This document shows, piece by piece, positions 34,429-42,575 of a stretch of 64,000 nucleotides of DNA. Source of the DNA: Streptomyces sp. CB00455 (GTDB lineage: Bacteria; Actinomycetota; Actinomycetes; Streptomycetales; Streptomycetaceae); NCBI RefSeq assembly GCF_001905445.1, contig NZ_LIVQ01000001.1:558001-622000 (forward strand). Reading direction: 5' to 3'. The position numbers and the translations under genes are program-made. How positions within the stretch are numbered: the first letter of the stretch is position 1; each line of letters starts with the position of its first letter. The notes beneath the pieces were generated by a model, which had not been told where the DNA came from, did not search any database, and worked only from the letters and a program-made list of their open reading frames with translations.

Positions 34429-35436
34429 TCAGGCGTGGTCGGCGGCGGGCTGCCGGTCGGGCTCGGGGCGCAGCGCCACGCCCGCGAGGACCGCCGCCAC
34501 GGCGGCGCAGAGCACCGCGACGACGCCCGCCCACGGCACGGCCCGGCCCATCGCTCCGGCCAGGGGGTCGTAGTGGGCCGCGCCCCCGATCAGGTGCACG
34601 GCGACGACACCGATGGCCGCGATGGCACCCGCCCGCCAGGCGCGCGCGCTGTCCCGTACCACCAGCAACAGGCCAAGGCCCAGGCAGAGCACGGCCACGA
34701 GGAACGGAATCAGGTGGCCGGGGGTCGCGGAGGGCAGGACCGCCGGCTCCTCGGGAAGGTGCAGCGCGCCGATGCCCAGCAGGGCGGCCGCCACGGGCAG
34801 ACGCAGGACCTGCCGGAGTGTCAGGGGCGTGCGCGGGATGGCACGGGCCGCGGGCACCACGGCCTCGGCGTCGGTGGAGCCCCCGGGGCCGGGCGGGTCG
34901 TGGTCCGGCGGCTGGTGCGGCGCGTGCGGCACCTGCGGCACGTGCGGTTCCTGCGCCGCCGCGGCCGCTTCGCCGGGCGCCTGCTCCTGCGGTTCCTCGG
35001 CGGCGAGGATGGCCACCAGCTGGGCCACGTCCTCGATGGACCGGCCGAGGGCGGCCGCGCGCAGCGTGACGTCCGCCTCGACCACCTCCTGCGGGGACTT
35101 GCCCAGCAGCGCGACCAGCTGGCGCACCTCCTGCACAGGACGTGCGACGGCGGCCGTGCGCAGCGCCTCGTGAACGGGGTTGGGGTGCTGGCCGGTCTCC
35201 TTCAGGAGGGTGACCAGTGCGGCGACCTCTTCCAGGGGCCGGCAGGTGGCCACCGTTTCGAGCAGGGTGTGTATCGGCTCCGCGCCCGCCTCGGCGGGTA
35301 CGCCGCATTCGGCCGCGGGGTCGTCGGGGGCCGCGGGGTCGTCGGGGGCCGTGGGGTCGTCGGGGGCGGCCGTGGGGTCGGTGAGCTCGTGGCGTCCTGC
35401 GTCGTCCGTCGCCGCGAGTGTGGTGGGGTCGTTCAT
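34429..35436 (-). CDS. Membrane protein with N-terminal helical repeats
   Basis: A 335-residue protein. Residues 1-45 hold a short tandem motif (APDDPTAPDDPAAPDDP). Residues about 50-170 contain three helical repeats of some 37 residues (cores RPLEEVAALVTLL, RPVQEVRQLVALL, RSIEDVAQLVAIL). A Pro/His-rich linker precedes four C-terminal membrane helices. The repeats look like a peptide-binding or oligomerising module facing the cytoplasm. ATG at 35436 follows GGAG. I do not recognise a named family. Confidence 0.75.
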   Translation of the reverse strand: MNDPTTLAATDDAGRHELTDPTAAPDDPTAPDDPAAPDDPAAECGVPAEAGAEPIHTLLETVATCRPLEEVAALVTLLKETGQHPNPVHEALRTAAVARPVQEVRQLVALLGKSPQEVVEADVTLRAAALGRSIEDVAQLVAILAAEEPQEQAPGEAAAAAQEPHVPQVPHAPHQPPDHDPPGPGGSTDAEAVVPAARAIPRTPLTLRQVLRLPVAAALLGIGALHLPEEPAVLPSATPGHLIPFLVAVLCLGLGLLLVVRDSARAWRAGAIAAIGVVAVHLIGGAAHYDPLAGAMGRAVPWAGVVAVLCAAVAAVLAGVALRPEPDRQPAADHA

Positions 35437-35514
35437 CGAGGGCTCCGTTCGCCGACGCACGGGTCTACGCGATCGCGCGCCGGTCATCGCGCGTCATGGG
35501 AATCGCACGCTTTG

Positions 35515-35706
35515 TTACATTGACCGGGACTTGCGCTCACTGCGCCATACGGGGCGGGCAAACGGGGGTTCCCCCGCGGTACGGGCGGCCCCCCGGGGGC
35601 GGTCGGGGCGTCGCGGGTCGGCGTACTCGACGCGCTCGGCGTCCGTGGTCCGCAGCGGCCAGGCCGCGATGTGGTCGCGGGTCCGGCCGACCACGGCCCC
35701 TTCCAC
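35515..35706 (-). CDS. Possible small hypothetical protein in an otherwise empty gap
   Basis: A 63-codon GTG-started frame (GRTRDHIAAWPLRTTDAER core) has consistently G/C-rich third positions, but there is no ribosome site and no recognised family. The rest of 35437-35816 shows no gene; it must hold the promoter of the HNH lipoprotein. Confidence 0.3.
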   Translation of the reverse strand: MEGAVVGRTRDHIAAWPLRTTDAERVEYADPRRPDRPRGAARTAGEPPFARPVWRSERKSRSM

Positions 35707-35816
35707 GCCACGCGGGTGCGGCGGCCGTCCCGCCCGCCGGACGGAGCCCCGGTTGAACGTCCGGTTCTGGGTAAGGTCCAGGGGACGTTGACGCGGAGTC
35801 GGTTTGGGGTGGGGTC

Positions 35817-36530
35817 ATGGTTCGTCAGATGCGGTTGCCCGGGGCGGTGGTGGCGGCTTCGCTGCTGCTGACGCTCGCCGGCTGCTCCGGTACGGCCGTA
35901 CCGGGCGCGGACCCGAAGCCCTCCGCACCCCGCAGCGGGTCGCCGGCCGGCGACGGCAAACCGGGCAGTGGGGACGTCCTGCCGGGACTTGTCACCGCGG
36001 CCGTTGCGCGCTCGAAGCTGGCGGAGCTGAAGGTCGCACCCGTGGGGACCATGGCCGGCTACAGCCGGGACAAGTTCACGCACTGGGCGCAGCAGGGCGA
36101 CAAGTGCGACACCCGCGAGGTGGTCCTGCAGCGCGACGGCACCGACGTGCGGCGCGACGCCGAATGCCGGGCCCTTTCCGGCACGTGGAAGAGCCTTTAC
36201 GACGGATCGGTCGTCACGGACGCGGCGAAGATGGACATCGACCACATGGTGCCGCTCGCGGAGGGCTGGCGCTCGGGGGCGGCCGGGTGGGACGCCGCCA
36301 AGCGCAAGGCTTTCGCCAATGACCTGACCAACCCGCAGCTGCTGGCGGTGACCGCGGCCTCCAACCGGTCCAAGGGCGACCAGAGCCCCGACCTGTGGCA
36401 GCCGCCGGACCGTGCGAGCTGGTGCCAGTACGGGCGGGCGTGGACCACCGTCAAGTCGGCCTACGGCCTGACCGTCACCGAGCCGGAGAAGAAGATGCTC
36501 ACCACCATGCTGGACACCTGCACGTCCTGA
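35817..36530 (+). CDS. Secreted HNH-family nuclease lipoprotein
   Basis: A 237-residue protein with a lipoprotein signal (LLLTLAGC, Cys23). The HNH-type core is in MDIDHMVPLAEGWRSG (His143) with NDLTNPQLLAVTAASNRSKG completing the beta-beta-alpha-metal fold, and paired cysteines suggest disulfides. This matches extracellular DUF1524/HNH proteins of Streptomyces. It would hydrolyse nucleic acid outside the cell, for nutrient recovery during development or defence. ATG at 35817; an alternative ATG lies 12 bases downstream. Confidence 0.87.
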   Translation: MVRQMRLPGAVVAASLLLTLAGCSGTAVPGADPKPSAPRSGSPAGDGKPGSGDVLPGLVTAAVARSKLAELKVAPVGTMAGYSRDKFTHWAQQGDKCDTREVVLQRDGTDVRRDAECRALSGTWKSLYDGSVVTDAAKMDIDHMVPLAEGWRSGAAGWDAAKRKAFANDLTNPQLLAVTAASNRSKGDQSPDLWQPPDRASWCQYGRAWTTVKSAYGLTVTEPEKKMLTTMLDTCTS

Positions 36531-36594
36531 CCGGCGGCGGGCCGCACCGGGCGCCCGGCACCTACCCGGCGCGGCCGGGACGCGCGGGGTGGGC

Positions 36595-37128
36595 TCAGGC
36601 CTCGTATTCGGTGAGGTCGATGCTGTGGATCTGGAGGAGGTGGCCGTAGCGGGGGTGGGTGGTGTCGCGCTCCGGCACCATGCCCAGCTTGCGGATGACG
36701 TTCTCGGACTCGTCGTTCCCGGCTCGGTTGACGGCGACGACCCGGTCCAGCCCGCGGTCCTGGAGCGCGTACTCCAAGGTGGCGTGGGCGGCCTCGGAGG
36801 CGTAGCCCTGGCCCCAGTACTGGCGGCCGAGCCGCCAGGTGATCTCTACGGCCGGCAGCACCTCGGGCAGGTACTCGGGCACGGAGAGCCCGACGACGCC
36901 GATGAGCTCGCCGGATCCGAGGAGCTCGACGGCGAAGAGCCCGAAGCCCTCCTCGTCCCACTCCTCCTCCCAGCGCTCCAGGTCCTCGGCGGTCTCCTCC
37001 AGGTCACGGACCGAGCCGTCGCCGATCCACCGCATCACCTCCGGGTCCCCGTTGATCTCGGACAGGGGGACGAGGTCGTCGTCGTTCCAGCGGCGCAGGA
37101 TGAGGCGGGGGGTGAGGATCTCGGTCAT
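36595..37128 (-). CDS. GNAT-family N-acetyltransferase (RimJ-like)
   Basis: A 177-residue acetyltransferase. TPRLILRRWNDDDLVPLSE is the classic RimJ/RimL opening; ITWRLGRQYWGQGYASEAAH is the acetyl-CoA-binding region; and NESENVIRKLGM-like sequence (NDESENVIRKLGMVPE) follows. The substrate could be a protein N-terminus or small molecule. ATG at 37128 chosen because it begins this domain. Convergent with the HNH gene. Confidence 0.87.
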   Translation of the reverse strand: MTEILTPRLILRRWNDDDLVPLSEINGDPEVMRWIGDGSVRDLEETAEDLERWEEEWDEEGFGLFAVELLGSGELIGVVGLSVPEYLPEVLPAVEITWRLGRQYWGQGYASEAAHATLEYALQDRGLDRVVAVNRAGNDESENVIRKLGMVPERDTTHPRYGHLLQIHSIDLTEYEA

Positions 37129-37303
37129 ACCGCCATCCTGCCGAACGCCGGTGCGCAGCGGTAATCGGGGGCCCCCGTGCCCCACCCCCGACCGCCGGTG
37201 ACGGTGGGTGACGAAAGATCGCAGGGGCTGACCGCGTGGAGTGCGCCGAAACGTACCAGAATGAGACCTGGGAACCCGGGCCTCACGAGGGACGGAGCGA
37301 GCT

Positions 37304-38104
37304 GTGGTGGAGATTTCGACGAAGGAGGTCTTCGGAGCTCCGTGCTGGGTGAGCCTGATGGCCCGGGACCTCGACACGGCCCAGCGCTTCTACGGCGCGG
37401 TCGCCGGCTGGCGGTTCCGGCGGGCCCGTCTCGGGGACGCCTTCTCCGTGGCCGAGCTGGACGGGGTGTCCGTGGCGGGCATCGGGGCGCTCGCCGCCGA
37501 CCTTGGGGTCGCCGTGGCCTGGACGCCCTACTTCGCCGTCGACGACCCCGACGCGGCCGTGGACCGGGTCCGGGAGCGCACCGGCACCATCGCGGTCGGG
37601 CCGGTCTCCTTCCCTTCCGGCGGCCGGGCGGCGCTGCTCGCCGACCCCGACGGCGCGGTCTTCGGCATCTGGGAGGGCGCCGTCTCCTCCCACTGGCGGG
37701 TGGGCAAGGGCCCGGCCCCGGCCTGGCTGGAGCTGCGCGCCAGGAACGCCTTCGACTCGGCGATCTTCTATGGCGCCGTGCTGGAGTGGGCCACCGGCCG
37801 CTCCGGCTGCTGCGAGGTCTCGTACGAGGAGGACCAGGTCGTGCTGAGACAGGGCGGCGAGCCCGTCGCCCGGCTCAACAGCGGGCCGGTCGAGCTCGGC
37901 TCCTACTCGCCGCACACCCGGCCGCGCTGGCACGTGCACTTCCGCGTCCCGGCGCTCCGGCCGGCCGTCGAGGCGGCCCTCGCGCTCGGCGGGCGTGCGG
38001 TCTCGGACGTCGCCTCGAACGCCACGGAGCGGTGGGTGGCGCTGCGCGACCCGGACGGGGCCCTCTTCACGCTGACGACGTCGCTGGCGACGGACCGGGA
38101 CTGA
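37304..38104 (+). CDS. VOC family protein, two-module
   Basis: A 266-residue protein with two VOC modules (about 10-125 and 140-260), each with the beta-alpha-beta-beta-beta pattern (WVSLMARDLDTAQRFYGAVA and WLELRARNAFDSAIFYGAVL). The first ends in DPDGAVFGIWEG and the second in DPDGALFTLTT. Similar Streptomyces proteins are annotated as hydroxylase- or glyoxalase-like. Two adjacent GTG codons (37304, 37307) are possible starts. Confidence 0.85.
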   Translation: MVEISTKEVFGAPCWVSLMARDLDTAQRFYGAVAGWRFRRARLGDAFSVAELDGVSVAGIGALAADLGVAVAWTPYFAVDDPDAAVDRVRERTGTIAVGPVSFPSGGRAALLADPDGAVFGIWEGAVSSHWRVGKGPAPAWLELRARNAFDSAIFYGAVLEWATGRSGCCEVSYEEDQVVLRQGGEPVARLNSGPVELGSYSPHTRPRWHVHFRVPALRPAVEAALALGGRAVSDVASNATERWVALRDPDGALFTLTTSLATDRD

Positions 38105-38242
38105 CCCGGACGGCCCGGACGGACCGTGACGGACCGAGGGGGCCGACCGGGCGTCACCGGAACCGACCGGGCCCGACGCCGTGCGACCTGCCGGCCTCGG
38201 GCACACGGCCGCCGCCACGGCCCCGCGCCACCGGGCCGTCGG

Positions 38243-39088
38243 TCAGGGCAGTTCCGGCACGAAGGGCAGGTACTCCTCCCCCTGGGCCGCGGGGACCACG
38301 GTGTAGCTGGCCTCGGGCAGTTCGTTCCACAGTCCGGGGAGGTCGCCGAGGGGCTCGGAGACCACCAGGCGCGTCTCGTCGGACACCTCGCCCAGGAAGG
38401 CCAGTTCGGGGTGGAGGTGCCGGACGGTCTCGGCCGCGCTGCTGTAGAAGAGCGACCTGGACCTGCTCCGGCTGGAGTAGCGGAACGCCCAGAGGCGTTC
38501 GCCGTCGCTCACCGCCACCGTCATCTGGAGCGGATCGGCGACCCCGTGCTCCTTGCCGAGGTGCTCCACCAGGCCCGCCATCCGCGCCACGGCGCCCGGC
38601 GGGTCCTGGTCGAGGCCGTAGGTGACCGCGAGATAGAACATCACCTCGGAGTCGGTGGAGCCTTCGATGCAGGGGAAGAGTGCCGGGTCCACGGCCATGC
38701 ACAGGTCCCGCTGGAGGCGGTGGAAGTCCATGATGGCCCCGTTGTGCATCCACAGCCACCGGCCGTGCCGGAAGGGGTGGCAGTTGGTCTGCTGGATCGC
38801 CGACCCGGTGGAGGCGCGGACGTGGGCGAAGAACAGCGGCGAGCGGACGTGGGCGGCCAGCTCGCGCAGATTGCGGTTGTTCCACGCCGGTGCGATGTCC
38901 CGGAAGACCGCGGGGGTACCCCCGCCGATGCCGTCCGGGCTGTACCAACCGATCCCGAAACCGTCACCGTTGGTCGTCTCCACGCCCATCTTGGCGTGGA
39001 GGCTCTGGTTGATGAGCGAATGCTCCGGGCGGTAGAGCACCGCATCGAGCAGCAGCGGCGAACCCGAGTAGGCGAGCCAGCGACACAT
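38243..39088 (-). CDS. Class II glutamine amidotransferase
   Basis: A 281-residue Ntn-type glutaminase domain. The start at 39088 gives MCRWLAY, placing the nucleophile at Cys2, as required after Met removal; three-residue-longer reading (MVS) would bury it. Family motifs NGDGFGIGWY, HVRASTG, NCHPFRHGRWLWMHNGAI and STDSEVMFYL are all present. No synthetase partner is encoded alongside; related single-domain proteins (YafJ/EgtC type) release ammonia or cleave gamma-glutamyl amides. Confidence 0.88.
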   Translation of the reverse strand: MCRWLAYSGSPLLLDAVLYRPEHSLINQSLHAKMGVETTNGDGFGIGWYSPDGIGGGTPAVFRDIAPAWNNRNLRELAAHVRSPLFFAHVRASTGSAIQQTNCHPFRHGRWLWMHNGAIMDFHRLQRDLCMAVDPALFPCIEGSTDSEVMFYLAVTYGLDQDPPGAVARMAGLVEHLGKEHGVADPLQMTVAVSDGERLWAFRYSSRSRSRSLFYSSAAETVRHLHPELAFLGEVSDETRLVVSEPLGDLPGLWNELPEASYTVVPAAQGEEYLPFVPELP

Positions 39089-39252
39089 GGACACCATCCC
39101 CTTCTGGCCTGGTCCGAGCCTAAGCCCCCGGACGGAGCCGGGCGCGCCTTGGCGTCCGTACGGGTCACGCTCGGTGACGGTTCGAGATGCGCGGGCACGG
39201 CGCTGCTGCTTCGCTGATTCCGCCCGCTTTCCCCGTGATCCAAGGAGTGAAC

Positions 39253-39441
39253 GTGAGTGTTGCAGGTGAGTCCCGCGGCCGGTCACAGCAGATGCGTGCC
39301 AAGGCCCAGGAGCTGAACGACGCGGCCGACCGCTCGACCGACCCTGACGAGAGCCAGCGCCTGCGCGACAAGGCGCGCCGGCTCCAGGACCAGAGCGATC
39401 AGGAGCGCGCCCTGGACGACCCGGGCATGGACTACAGGTAG
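39253..39441 (+). CDS. DUF6381 family small protein
   Basis: A 62-residue, highly charged helical protein: SQQMRAKAQELNDAADRSTD then ESQRLRDKARRLQDQSDQER. It matches a small Streptomyces family (DUF6381) of unknown role. GTG at 39253 follows AAGGAG at five bases. Its composition suggests an intrinsically helical stress-type protein. Confidence 0.78.
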   Translation: MSVAGESRGRSQQMRAKAQELNDAADRSTDPDESQRLRDKARRLQDQSDQERALDDPGMDYR

Positions 39442-39650
39442 CCGCCTCCGTCCTCTCGGCCCGCCTCGCACCCCCCACTCCCGCAGCCCCCGTGCCGGCC
39501 GGGTGGGGGGGTGCGGGGCGGGGCGGGCATGCGACATCGAGCGGGCATGGAGCGGGCACCCCCGGGTAACCGCGCCGTCAGAACGGCAGGCAGCCGGCGG
39601 GGGGCGCACCAGGACCCCCGACCGCTCCCGCCATGACGGAGAGGTCGCAG

Positions 39651-40100
39651 ATGTCGCACGTCGAGGAATGCGTCGAAGTGAACGTCCCGGTGCGGACCGC
39701 CTACAACCAGTGGACCCAGTTCGAGGAGTTCCCCGCCTTCATGGAGGGGGTCGAGCGGATCGACCAGCGCAGCGACACCCTCACCCACTGGGTGACGAAC
39801 GTGAACGGGGTGGAGCGCGAGTTCGACGCGCGGATCACCGATCAGGTCCCGGACGAGCGGGTCGCGTGGATGACCGAGGACGGCCAGCCCCGCCAGGCCG
39901 GGCTGGTGACCTTTCAGCCGGTCGACGCCACCACCACCAGGATCGAACTGCACATGAACTGGATCCCCGACGGCCTCGCGGAGAACGCGGCCGACAAGCT
40001 CGGCTTCGTCAAGCGCCAGGTGGCGGGCGACCTGAGGCGCTTCAAGACGTTCATCGAGTCCCGCGGGGTCGAGACGGGCTCCTGGCGGGGCGAGGTCTGA
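39651..40100 (+). CDS. SRPBCC (cyclase/dehydrase-like) family protein
   Basis: A 149-residue START-like domain: VEVNVPVRTAYNQWTQFEEF opens it, and the C-terminal helix is KRQVAGDLRRFKTFIESRG. These proteins bind hydrophobic ligands in a helix-grip cavity. ATG at 39651 follows GAGAGG; ATG at 39633 is an alternative. The next gene begins five bases after the stop, so the two are one operon. Confidence 0.85.
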   Translation: MSHVEECVEVNVPVRTAYNQWTQFEEFPAFMEGVERIDQRSDTLTHWVTNVNGVEREFDARITDQVPDERVAWMTEDGQPRQAGLVTFQPVDATTTRIELHMNWIPDGLAENAADKLGFVKRQVAGDLRRFKTFIESRGVETGSWRGEV

Positions 40101-40104
40101 TCGC

Positions 40105-40929
40105 ATGGGCGTCGACATAAGACGTGAGGGGCTGCGGACCGCGTCCCGGGGCGGCAAGGGCCGCGAGGTGGTGGCCCGCTGCGGGCTGGCGACGCGCGGC
40201 GTGCTGTACGTGCTGGTCGGCGTGATCGCCGTCCGGGTGGCGTTCGGTGACGGCGGGCAGGAGGCCGATCGCCGGGGCGCCCTGCAGGAGCTCGCGGCCA
40301 GGCCGTTCGGCGGTTTCCTGGTGTGGGCCGTCGGGCTCGGCCTCGTGTGCATGATGCTGTGGCGGCTGTCGGAGGCGGTGTTCGGCTCCGCCGGCCCCGA
40401 CGGGGGCAAGGCCACGAAGCGGCTGGCGTCGGCGGCGCGAACGGTCTTCTACGGGGTCGTGGCGTTCTCGGTGCTCTCCTTCGCGGCGGGCTCCGGCGCC
40501 GGCCGCTCCAGCGACGAGCAGTCGCGCGACGTGACGCGCAAGGCGATGGAGCTGCCGGGCGGCCCGTGGTGGGTCGGCGCGGTCGGTGTCGCGATCGCCG
40601 TCGCGGGCGTCGTGATCGCGGTGCAGGCGGCCCGGCGGAAGTTCCGCAAGCGCCTCGCGATGACCGGGGTGTCGCAGGGGGTCCGCAAGGCCGTCGAGTT
40701 CCTCGGGGTCGCCGGGGGCATCGCCCGAGGCGCCGTCTTCGCGACAGCCGGTGTCTTCCTCGTCTACGCGGCGGTGCGCTACGACCCCGCGCAGGCCAAG
40801 GGTATGGACGACACCCTGCGGGCCTTCAGCCAGACCCCGGCGGGGCCGTGGCTGCTCGTGGCGGTCGGTGTCGGGCTCATGCTCTTCGGAGTCTTCTCCT
40901 GGGCCATGGCGGCCTGGCGCCGGGTCTGA
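40105..40929 (+). CDS. DUF1206 membrane protein
   Basis: A 274-residue polytopic protein with three repeated two-helix units, each opening with a GLATRGVLYVLVGVIAV-like or AARTVFYGVVAFSVL-like pattern; six membrane helices in total. This is the DUF1206 architecture. Function unknown. It is co-transcribed with the SRPBCC gene and followed by a strong terminator. Confidence 0.87.
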   Translation: MGVDIRREGLRTASRGGKGREVVARCGLATRGVLYVLVGVIAVRVAFGDGGQEADRRGALQELAARPFGGFLVWAVGLGLVCMMLWRLSEAVFGSAGPDGGKATKRLASAARTVFYGVVAFSVLSFAAGSGAGRSSDEQSRDVTRKAMELPGGPWWVGAVGVAIAVAGVVIAVQAARRKFRKRLAMTGVSQGVRKAVEFLGVAGGIARGAVFATAGVFLVYAAVRYDPAQAKGMDDTLRAFSQTPAGPWLLVAVGVGLMLFGVFSWAMAAWRRV

Positions 40930-40940
40930 GACCCACCCGC

Positions 40941-40989
40941 AGCCGTGGCGCCGTGACCGGTGGACACCCCCGGTCACGGCGCCACGGCT
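40941..40989. terminator. Bidirectional terminator
   Basis: A perfect 20-bp stem AGCCGTGGCGCCGTGACCGG with a nine-base loop, between the DUF1206 gene and the convergent M64 peptidase. Confidence 0.88.
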
Positions 40990-41056
40990 GTCATGCGTGA
41001 GGACGGCGCTGCCGCGCGCCGGTCCCGCCGGATCGCCGCTCTGCCCGGACACCGTC

Positions 41057-42436
41057 TCAGAGCCGGACGGTCCACTCGGCCGTGGAACGCAGGGTGCCGG
41101 CGATCCGCGGGTCGCGCACCGAGGGCGTGCGGTCCTGCGCCGTGACCGACAGCCGGTGCACGCGCAGGTCGAACAGCCACAGCTCGGCGACCGGCACCGC
41201 CGTGCGGCCCTCGAACCTCCTGAGCTCCCGGCCGTCCAGGAACCACCGGACGACGAGCTGACGTCCGTCCGCTGCGGCCAGGCGGGGCACGGCCGCCTTC
41301 GCCGTGTGGCGCACGCGCAGGGTGCGGTCGGTCGGGGTCAGCGGGGTGACGGTCCTCGCGTGCCGGTGGAACCCGGCGATCATCGCTTCGACCCCGGGCA
41401 GGTTGAAGGGCTTGCCCAGCACCCGCATGATCGAGTTGTCCGTGGGCCGGTACAGGCCGCCCACGTAGTAGCCGCCGCCCTCGTAGGCGCCGACCGTGCC
41501 GCCGTCCGGCGACGGCTCGCCGAGCCAGCGGTACCACTTGGCCCGCTGTGCGGCCATCTCCTGCGCGGCGAGGGTGGAGGTGTTGGCCTCGGCTGGTTCG
41601 GGCCCGGTGTACTGCTCGTAGCCCGGGACACCCGGGTAGAAGTACTCGTCGGCCAGTTTCCCGAGCGAGTGGCCGGTCTCGTGGATGGCGACCTGTCCGG
41701 ACTTGGCGTGGCCGGCCGACGCGGTCGAGATGCCCTCGTAGCCCAGGGTGGCGCTGCGCTCGTTGTAGCCGGCGCCGCCGTACTTGGCGCTGTTGGCGAG
41801 GACGACGACCAGGTCGGCCGCCGGTGCCTTCGCCACGTACGCGTCGACCTTGGGCTGGTCGACGCAGAGCAGCCGCTCGATGTCCTCGCACCAGAAGTAC
41901 GAGCCCAGCGCGGTGTCGCGGACCTCGCCCGCGCCCGGGTCGCCGGACACCCCGGACTCGCGGGAGACGGCGTCGACCGTCCAGACGTTGAAGAGGTTCC
42001 GGTAGGTGGTGTAGGGCTCGACGGCCGTCACCTCGTCCCACTTGCGCCGGGCGTCGGCGTGGAAGCGGTCCAGCTCGGCCGCCGTGTAGCCGTCACCGAT
42101 GACGACGACGTCCAGGCGGTCCGCGACGGGGCCGTTGTCGATCATCTTGGCGACCGCGCCGTCCACCGCCCGCTCGGCCGCGGAGAGGCCGCGCGCGGTC
42201 TTGGCGCGGACACCTGCGGCCGGTACGCGGGTGTGGCCGGACCCGGCGTCGCCGCCGTGCTCCGGCCCCGGTATCTCGACCTCCACGCCGGCTTTCACCG
42301 GCACGTCGGCCGCGGCCACCTCGGCGGCCGCCGGTCCGGCGGCCGCGAGCACCGCGGCCGCGCACACCGTCGCGACGGCGCCGCGCAGGGCCGAGCGGAT
42401 GGCGGGCCGGCCGGCAGGGCGTCTGGCTGGACGCAT
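41057..42436 (-). CDS. Secreted M64-family metallopeptidase
   Basis: A 459-residue exported protein with a signal peptide ending near GPAAA-EVA. The IgA-peptidase M64 domain carries the zinc motif HETGHSLGKLADEY (His252 and His256 plus downstream Asp/Glu). LDVVVIGDGYTAAELDRFHA is the family opening. A C-terminal beta domain follows (about 340-459). M64 enzymes cleave proteins outside the cell; the first described member cut IgA, but in soil bacteria the substrate is unknown. It is divergent from the XRE-TPR regulator, with 139 bases between starts. Confidence 0.9.
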   Translation of the reverse strand: MRPARRPAGRPAIRSALRGAVATVCAAAVLAAAGPAAAEVAAADVPVKAGVEVEIPGPEHGGDAGSGHTRVPAAGVRAKTARGLSAAERAVDGAVAKMIDNGPVADRLDVVVIGDGYTAAELDRFHADARRKWDEVTAVEPYTTYRNLFNVWTVDAVSRESGVSGDPGAGEVRDTALGSYFWCEDIERLLCVDQPKVDAYVAKAPAADLVVVLANSAKYGGAGYNERSATLGYEGISTASAGHAKSGQVAIHETGHSLGKLADEYFYPGVPGYEQYTGPEPAEANTSTLAAQEMAAQRAKWYRWLGEPSPDGGTVGAYEGGGYYVGGLYRPTDNSIMRVLGKPFNLPGVEAMIAGFHRHARTVTPLTPTDRTLRVRHTAKAAVPRLAAADGRQLVVRWFLDGRELRRFEGRTAVPVAELWLFDLRVHRLSVTAQDRTPSVRDPRIAGTLRSTAEWTVRL

Positions 42437-42575
42437 GAAGTCCTCCCCCTGGGAACGAAGTTAAGTGCTGAGACAAGTGGAGTGAAGCGGTTGCTTAAAT
42501 TAGGTGGCCCGCGGGACGTGCGCAATGGCCCGCTCCCCCTGAATACTGGGGAGTTCGAGCAACCAGGGGGATTCC

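Noticed and set aside
35537..35818. 93-residue minus-strand frame in the 35.5-35.8 kb gap
   Set aside because: It is Pro/Arg/Gly-rich and unlike a folded protein. A different frame at 35515-35706 has better bias and is listed at low confidence.
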